DNA of 64,000 nt from NCBI GenBank assembly GCA_963757185.1, contig CAVWQI010000002.1, positions 496,001-560,000 on the forward strand, in the 5' to 3' direction. The stretch is from JAQBQB01 sp963757185 (lineage in GTDB: Bacteria > Gemmatimonadota > Gemmatimonadetes > Gemmatimonadales > Gemmatimonadaceae). A program made the translations under genes and the position numbers. The notes below the pieces were generated by a model, which was not told where the DNA came from, did no database searches, and saw nothing but the letters and a program-made list of their open reading frames with translations. Positions within the stretch are counted from its first letter, which is position 1. Each line of letters begins with the position of its first letter. Positions 59,742-64,000 of this stretch are shown here, one piece after another.

Positions 59742-61256
59742 CTAGGCAGGTTCGGGCTGCGGCCAGAGTCCCATGATTTGGGCTGAACGCTCGAGGATCG
59801 ACTCGAGCCAATCAAAGATGGTCGAGTTGTGAAGCTGGCGTCGCATGCGGTGCATACGGCGCCGCCGCTCTTCGGGGGACATGGAGAGCGCCGCACGAAT
59901 GGCCGCGACGAAGCCATCGATGTTGAAAGGATTGATCAGAACCGCGCCGTCGATCTCCTCGGCCGACCCGGTGAAACGGCTCAGCAGCAGCACGCCGCGC
60001 TCGTCGAGCTGGCAGGCGACGAACTCCTTGGCCACCAGGTTCATGCCGTCCTGGAGCGACGAGACGATGCACATGTCGCCGGCGCGATAGACCGCGGCCA
60101 GAAGATCCGAATCCACGTTCTCGCTGATCAGCACGATCGGGGTCCACTGCGGGCTGCCGAAACGGGCGTTGATGGACGTGACGGCGTCGACGACGTCTCG
60201 CTCCAGCGTCGTGTACGCCGGCACCTCGCTGCGTGAAGGGGTGCAGACGAAGATGAACGTGAATTGCTCGCGCAGCTCGCTCGACTCGGTCCACAGTGTG
60301 TCGAGCGCGCGGAGTCGCTCGAGAATGCCCTTCGTGTAGTCGATCCGGTCGACGCACACTCCCAATTGCCGCGTTGGGGCGTGACGGGTGCGCAGCGTCT
60401 TGGCGAGGGTCCGGCTCGACGGCGACGCCGCCATCTTCTCGAAACGCGCGACGTCGATGCTGATCGGAAACGCGCCCACGTGCACGGCGCGGTCGCGAAA
60501 GTGCACGACCTGGTTCGCGCGGTCGATGCGCGCCTCGGGCACGAAGCGGGCGACGCATTCGATGAAGTTCGCGGCGTATCGCTCGATCTGAAACTCGACC
60601 AGATCGTTGCCGAGCATCCCGCGCAGCACCGCCTCGTTCGTCCGCGACGGCAGGAGCTGGAGGATGTCGGGCGGCGGAAATGGGATGTGCCAGAACTGGT
60701 GGATGAACAACTGCGGCCGCATCGCCCGGAGCAGCGCCGGCACGAGCGAGAAATGATAGTCCTGAATCCAGACGACGACTTTGCCCTGAGACCGCTCGGA
60801 CTCGTCGGCCACGGCGTGCGCGAACCGCAGATTGACATCGCGATAGCGGTTCCAGTATTCCGCGCGATACTCGAAGTGCTGGATGAGCATGTGGCACAGA
60901 GGCCAGAGCGCGCGGTTCGCGAACCCGTAGTAGTACCCGTCCACGTCCGCCTCATCGAGCCACACGCGCCGGAGCGTGTACGATTCCTCGCCTGGCGGAA
61001 CGGCGAGCCGCCCCATCTCGTCGGCGACTTCCCGGTCGGCCGAGCCCGAACCCCAAGCGACCCAGGTGCCGTGCATCCGGCGCATCGTGGGATCGAGCGC
61101 GCTGACCAAACCGCCGGCGGGCTGTTTTACTTCAGGCGCGCCGTCGACGCCCTCCACGTGCTCGTACGGCTCACGGTTCGAAACAAGAATGAACTTGCAG
61201 TCGCCGAGATAGTTCGTGAAATCGAGCATTAGGGGCGAAAGGGTTGCAACACGCAT
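59742..61256 (-). CDS. otsA: Trehalose-6-phosphate synthase
   Basis: 504 residues of glycosyltransferase family 20. ILVSNREPYEHVEG, GLVSALDPTMRRMHGTWVAWG, IWVQDYHFSLVPALLRAM-like (VVWIQDYHFSLVPALLR), NDLVEFQIERYAANF, VDRIDYTKGILERLRAL and DGMNLVAKEFVACQ are all conserved substrate or fold motifs. It joins UDP- or ADP-glucose with glucose-6-phosphate. ATG 61256 or the ATG nine codons later (61229) may be the start. The ots operon probably serves osmotic or desiccation protection. Confidence 0.96.
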   Translation of the reverse strand: MRVATLSPLMLDFTNYLGDCKFILVSNREPYEHVEGVDGAPEVKQPAGGLVSALDPTMRRMHGTWVAWGSGSADREVADEMGRLAVPPGEESYTLRRVWLDEADVDGYYYGFANRALWPLCHMLIQHFEYRAEYWNRYRDVNLRFAHAVADESERSQGKVVVWIQDYHFSLVPALLRAMRPQLFIHQFWHIPFPPPDILQLLPSRTNEAVLRGMLGNDLVEFQIERYAANFIECVARFVPEARIDRANQVVHFRDRAVHVGAFPISIDVARFEKMAASPSSRTLAKTLRTRHAPTRQLGVCVDRIDYTKGILERLRALDTLWTESSELREQFTFIFVCTPSRSEVPAYTTLERDVVDAVTSINARFGSPQWTPIVLISENVDSDLLAAVYRAGDMCIVSSLQDGMNLVAKEFVACQLDERGVLLLSRFTGSAEEIDGAVLINPFNIDGFVAAIRAALSMSPEERRRRMHRMRRQLHNSTIFDWLESILERSAQIMGLWPQPEPA

Positions 61257-61339
61257 GCCCGGGTCCGAATTCGGCGAAGCCCTCGTTTGCGGGTCCGGAA
61301 CTGGCGCGCGACGGCGGGCCGAACGATCATTTGTGCCCG

Positions 61340-62302
61340 GTGAGCGAAACGATCATCACGCGTGCGCCAACGCGCATCGACTTCGGCGGCGGTTGGACCG
61401 ACGTCCCGCCCTACTCGGACGAAGTCGGGGGCTTCGTGTGCAACGTCGCCATCACCCGTTACGCCACGGCGACGGTCACGCGAACGCCGGACTCGGATGA
61501 CGAGCCGGCGAGCGCGTCGACTTCCGCGGGCGATCAATCGATCGCCCTCGCGGCGGCGCGCCGATTCCGGTTGTCAAACGCGCACATCGACGTGCAAAGC
61601 GATTTTCCGGCGGGCGCGGGATTGGGCGGCTCGTCCGCCGTGGGCGTCGCGATCGTCGCCGCACTCGCGGCGGCAACGGGCGAGTCGATGGAGCGCACCG
61701 AGCTCGCCGAACTCAGCCGATCGATCGAGATCGGGGACCTCGGCGTTCCCGGCGGGCGGCAAGATCACTACGCCGCCGCGTACGGCGGCGCGCTCGGGTT
61801 GCGCTTCTCGCGCGATCGCGTCGACGTGCGCGACATTCCGCTCGACCCGCTGACCCGCGCCGAGCTCGAGCGACGCTGCATCGTGATCTACACAGGTCAG
61901 AGCCGCATCTCCGGCGAAACGATCGACGCCGTGCTCGGCGCGTACGCTCGTCGGGAACCGCGCGTCATGACAGCGCTTGCGGAGATGCGCGAAATCGCCG
62001 AGCGAATGGCCGAGTCGCTCGCGTCGGGCGACATCGACGCGCTCGCGGCGCTCGTCGCCGAGCAGTGGATGCACCAGCGCTCGCTCCATCCAGCGATTCC
62101 GACGCCGCTGATCGACGAGATAATCGCGCGGGGCACGAACGCCGGTGCGGCGGGTGCGAAGGCGCTCGGCGCGTCGGGGGGAGGCTGTGTGCTGCTGATC
62201 GCGCGCGACGGACGGAGCGACGAAGTGCGGAGTGCCGTCGCGCCGCTCGGCGAACTGTTGTCGTTCACGGTGGACGAACACGGAGTCCAGCGTTGTCGAT
62301 AG
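61340..62302 (+). CDS. GHMP-family sugar kinase (heptose-7-phosphate/fucose kinase-like)
   Basis: 320 residues from GTG 61340. The ATP loop is PAGAGLGGSSAVGVAIV; RAPTRIDFGGGWTDVPPYSD is the N-terminal motif of the D-glycero-D-manno-heptose 7-phosphate kinase (HddA) and fucokinase group. LGVPGGRQDHYAAAYGG and GAKALGASGGGCVLLI complete motifs 2 and 3. Phosphorylates a sugar or sugar phosphate at C1; other heptose genes are not nearby. It starts an overlapping operon, divergent from otsA with an 83-base gap. Confidence 0.88.
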   Translation: MSETIITRAPTRIDFGGGWTDVPPYSDEVGGFVCNVAITRYATATVTRTPDSDDEPASASTSAGDQSIALAAARRFRLSNAHIDVQSDFPAGAGLGGSSAVGVAIVAALAAATGESMERTELAELSRSIEIGDLGVPGGRQDHYAAAYGGALGLRFSRDRVDVRDIPLDPLTRAELERRCIVIYTGQSRISGETIDAVLGAYARREPRVMTALAEMREIAERMAESLASGDIDALAALVAEQWMHQRSLHPAIPTPLIDEIIARGTNAGAAGAKALGASGGGCVLLIARDGRSDEVRSAVAPLGELLSFTVDEHGVQRCR

Positions 62303-63450
62303 CACGCGGCGATGCGGTCGCGCTGACGCGCGAGCTCGTGCGCGTGGACTCACGGAATCCGTCGCTCGTCGCCGGCGGCCCCGGCGAGAACGCCGTGGCG
62401 AAAACGCTCGCCGCGGTGCTCCAGGATTGGGGACTGCGCGTCGATCTACAGCACGCCGCGCCGCAACGTCCGAACGTCATCGCGCGCGCGGGACGCGCCG
62501 GCGGGCGAACGCTGATGTTCAATGGACATCTCGACGTCGTCGGCGTGGATGGTATGTCGCACGCGCCGTGGGATGCGTTTCAGCGCGAGGGGCGCATCTA
62601 TGGACGCGGATCGGCGGACATGAAAGCGGGCGTGGCGGCCATGTGCGCCGCCGCGGTGCGCGCGGCCGACGACCTTCAAGGACAGGTCGTGATCACGGCC
62701 GTCGTGGACGAGGAGTTCGAGAGCGTCGGCACGCGCGCGCTCGTCGCGGCCGGCGTGCGCGCCGACGCCGCGATCGTCACCGAGCCGACGGGCCTCGCCA
62801 TCATGCCCGCGCATCTCGGATTCGTTTGGGCCGACGTCACGACGTTCGGCCGTGCGGCCCACGGCAGTCGCTGGGAGCTCGGCGTCGACGCCATCCGTCA
62901 CGCCGGATACTTCCTCACCGAGCTCGATCGCATCGATGCCGAGGATCTGCCGCAGAAGTCGCATCCGCTCCTGGGACGGCCGTCGGTGCATGCGTCGTTG
63001 ATCGAAGGCGGAACGGGCATGTCCACGTATCCCGAGCGGTGCACCATCAGGATCGAACGCCGCACGATCCCCGGCGAGAAGCCGGCCGACGTCGAGCGCG
63101 AGCTGCGCGAAGCGTGCAATCGCGTCGTCGAATATCGGCCCGGTTTCCAAGCCGGGGTTCGGGTCACCTTTTCGCAGGAGCCGTCGGACGTCGCGGTGGA
63201 GGCGCCGATCGTGCGCGCGCTCTCTCAAGCCATCTGCGACGACGACGACGAGCCGCGCATCGCCGGAATGTCGGCGTGGACCGACGCGGCGATCCTCAAC
63301 GCCGCGGGAATTCCGGCGATCTGCTTCGGTCCTGGCGACATCGCTCTGGCGCACTCGGCGGAGGAATACGTTCCGGTCTTCGAGATCGAGCGAGCGGCGA
63401 CCATTCTCGCGTCGCTGGCCAAGCGCTGGTGTTCGGCGCGCATCTCGTGA
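62293..63450 (+). CDS. M20-family metallopeptidase (ArgE/DapE-like deacylase)
   Basis: 385 residues from TTG 62293, overlapping the kinase stop by 10 bases. Two-metal site: MFNGHLDVVG (His, Asp), IYGRGSADMKAGVAA (bridging Asp), VVDEEFESVGT (catalytic Glu pair), VTEPTG, and C-terminal PGDIALAHSAEEYVP (His). The lid domain has SHPLLGRPSVHASLIEGGTG. It removes an acyl or peptidyl group from an amino acid; substrate not determinable. Confidence 0.9.
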   Translation: MSIARGDAVALTRELVRVDSRNPSLVAGGPGENAVAKTLAAVLQDWGLRVDLQHAAPQRPNVIARAGRAGGRTLMFNGHLDVVGVDGMSHAPWDAFQREGRIYGRGSADMKAGVAAMCAAAVRAADDLQGQVVITAVVDEEFESVGTRALVAAGVRADAAIVTEPTGLAIMPAHLGFVWADVTTFGRAAHGSRWELGVDAIRHAGYFLTELDRIDAEDLPQKSHPLLGRPSVHASLIEGGTGMSTYPERCTIRIERRTIPGEKPADVERELREACNRVVEYRPGFQAGVRVTFSQEPSDVAVEAPIVRALSQAICDDDDEPRIAGMSAWTDAAILNAAGIPAICFGPGDIALAHSAEEYVPVFEIERAATILASLAKRWCSARIS

Positions 63451-63668
63451 GTCCGCTGAGCCACGGGGAATACGACGCGCTCGAGCGCGCATTGTCGCGC
63501 GGATCGCGCGTCGCCATCACGCGTCCGGGACGCCGGGAACTGGTGCTCATTCCGCTCACGCTCTCGTTGGACGACGGGCGCGAGATCATCACGGCGCGCA
63601 ATCCCACCACCGGCCACGAGTTGACCATCTACCTTGACGAGGTGGAACGAATCGAGGCTGTGACGTGA
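63447..63668 (+). CDS. Small conserved-looking protein of unknown function
   Basis: 73 residues from GTG 63447, coupled both upstream and downstream by GTGA overlaps. Beta-rich: SRVAITRPGRRELVLIPLTL, LDDGREIITARNPTTGHEL, TIYLDEVERIEAV. It resembles a WYL- or SH3-like fold in pattern only. The double coupling is good evidence for a real gene. Confidence 0.72.
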   Translation: MSPLSHGEYDALERALSRGSRVAITRPGRRELVLIPLTLSLDDGREIITARNPTTGHELTIYLDEVERIEAVT

Positions 63669-64000
63669 GCGGGGACGAGGGACGGGTGCGGGGGCGGGGT
63701 GCGGGGACCAACGGCAGGTCGGGAGCCGGGGACCCCGCCCCGCGGCCGATCGCGATTTTCGCAGACGAATCGTGCCTTGGGAACGGGCGGGAGGGGAGTA
63801 ACCCGGGCGGGGCGGCGGGCGTCATCGAGTATGTGAGCCCCTCGGGGCGGCTCTCGCGCCACGACTATTGGGTGTCGGAGCCCGCTACCACGAACAACAG
63901 GATGGCGCTCCGAAGCGCGATCGAGGCGTTGCGCGGGATCTCACGGAAGGGTGCGCGGTTTCGCGTGTCGTTCACGAGCGACTCGCAGTATCTGGTGAAG
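63665..64000 (+). CDS. RNase H-like protein (3' end outside window)
   Basis: GTG start at 63665, overlapping the previous stop. After a 30-residue Gly/Arg-rich leader comes the RNase HI fold: IFADESCLGNG (first Asp, residue 34), a beta hairpin, TTNNRMALRSAIEALRG and FTSDSQYLVK (Asp106). The Glu expected in TNNRMEL is Ala81, so one carboxylate of the active site is missing or replaced. The partial length prevents checking the fourth acidic residue. Confidence 0.85.
   Translation, partial: MSGDEGRVRGRGAGTNGRSGAGDPAPRPIAIFADESCLGNGREGSNPGGAAGVIEYVSPSGRLSRHDYWVSEPATTNNRMALRSAIEALRGISRKGARFRVSFTSDSQYLVK

Overview
The window is a GC-rich (roughly two-thirds G+C), tightly packed bacterial chromosome segment. 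It carries about 55 protein genes on both strands. I see no rRNA, tRNA, CRISPR array, phage or classical insertion sequence. Several traits point to Gemmatimonadota or a close soil relative: a 1063-residue kinase-TPR receptor typical of that phylum, a Kup transporter with a disordered N-terminus, a caa3-type oxidase, frequent GTG/TTG starts, and ATGA/GTGA gene overlaps. This assignment is an inference from protein style, not from a marker gene comparison.

Layout. 1-6773: an ECF sigma factor, a one-helix putative anti-sigma protein, a Spy/CnrX-like periplasmic protein, a TolC-type channel, a MacA-type adaptor, a MacB-type permease and a PadR regulator with an operator-like promoter. 6774-20358: Kup potassium transporter, PDZ protein, MbfA-type ferritin/VIT1 fusion, Ser/Thr kinase-TPR protein, YbhB-like lipoprotein, leucyl-tRNA synthetase and a chemoreceptor. 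20625-26798: membrane glycosyltransferase, Tat-exported asparaginase, a small HTH protein between two inverted copies of a structured repeat, an aspartase fused to a cyclic-nucleotide-binding domain, and a small helical protein. 26963-32280: cytochrome oxidase genes ctaC-ctaD-ctaE, subunit IV and ctaG. 32411-35321: acyltransferase and DacB. 35362-45263 (minus strand): gyrA, threonine dehydratase, a diguanylate cyclase, a Ser/Thr kinase, an M1 peptidase, a TPR/retropepsin-like protein and a lysine-dehydrogenase-like protein. 45264-47827: a third copy of the structured repeat, an MscS-type channel, a zinc-ribbon protein and an alcohol dehydrogenase. 47899-52877: odhB, lpdA, an acetyltransferase and an N-acyl-D-amino-acid deacylase. 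52874-57980 (minus strand): lipoprotein, SGNH hydrolase, conserved unknown protein, a second ECF sigma/anti-sigma pair and a CoA-transferase. 58227-64000: phasin-like protein, otsB/otsA, and an overlapping GHMP kinase-M20 peptidase-73-aa-RNase H operon that runs off the right edge.

Functional threads. The first seven genes look like an envelope-stress or metal-sensing sigma module coupled to a tripartite efflux pump, similar in order to cnrYXH-cnrCBA but with a MacB-type permease. Asparaginase and aspartase lie close together and would convert Asn-containing substrates through Asp to fumarate. The oxidase, the 2-oxoglutarate dehydrogenase parts and the aspartase fit an aerobic heterotroph.

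Caution on sequence quality. At least four otherwise intact genes carry single-base frameshifts (tolC twice, macA, leuS, and probably the SGNH hydrolase in a G6 run), and the asparaginase has a compensated pair. A disrupted leuS is hardly tolerable in a living cell, so residual indel errors are the simplest explanation. The most original signals are the repeated hairpin element with covarying stems and the cNMP-aspartase fusion.
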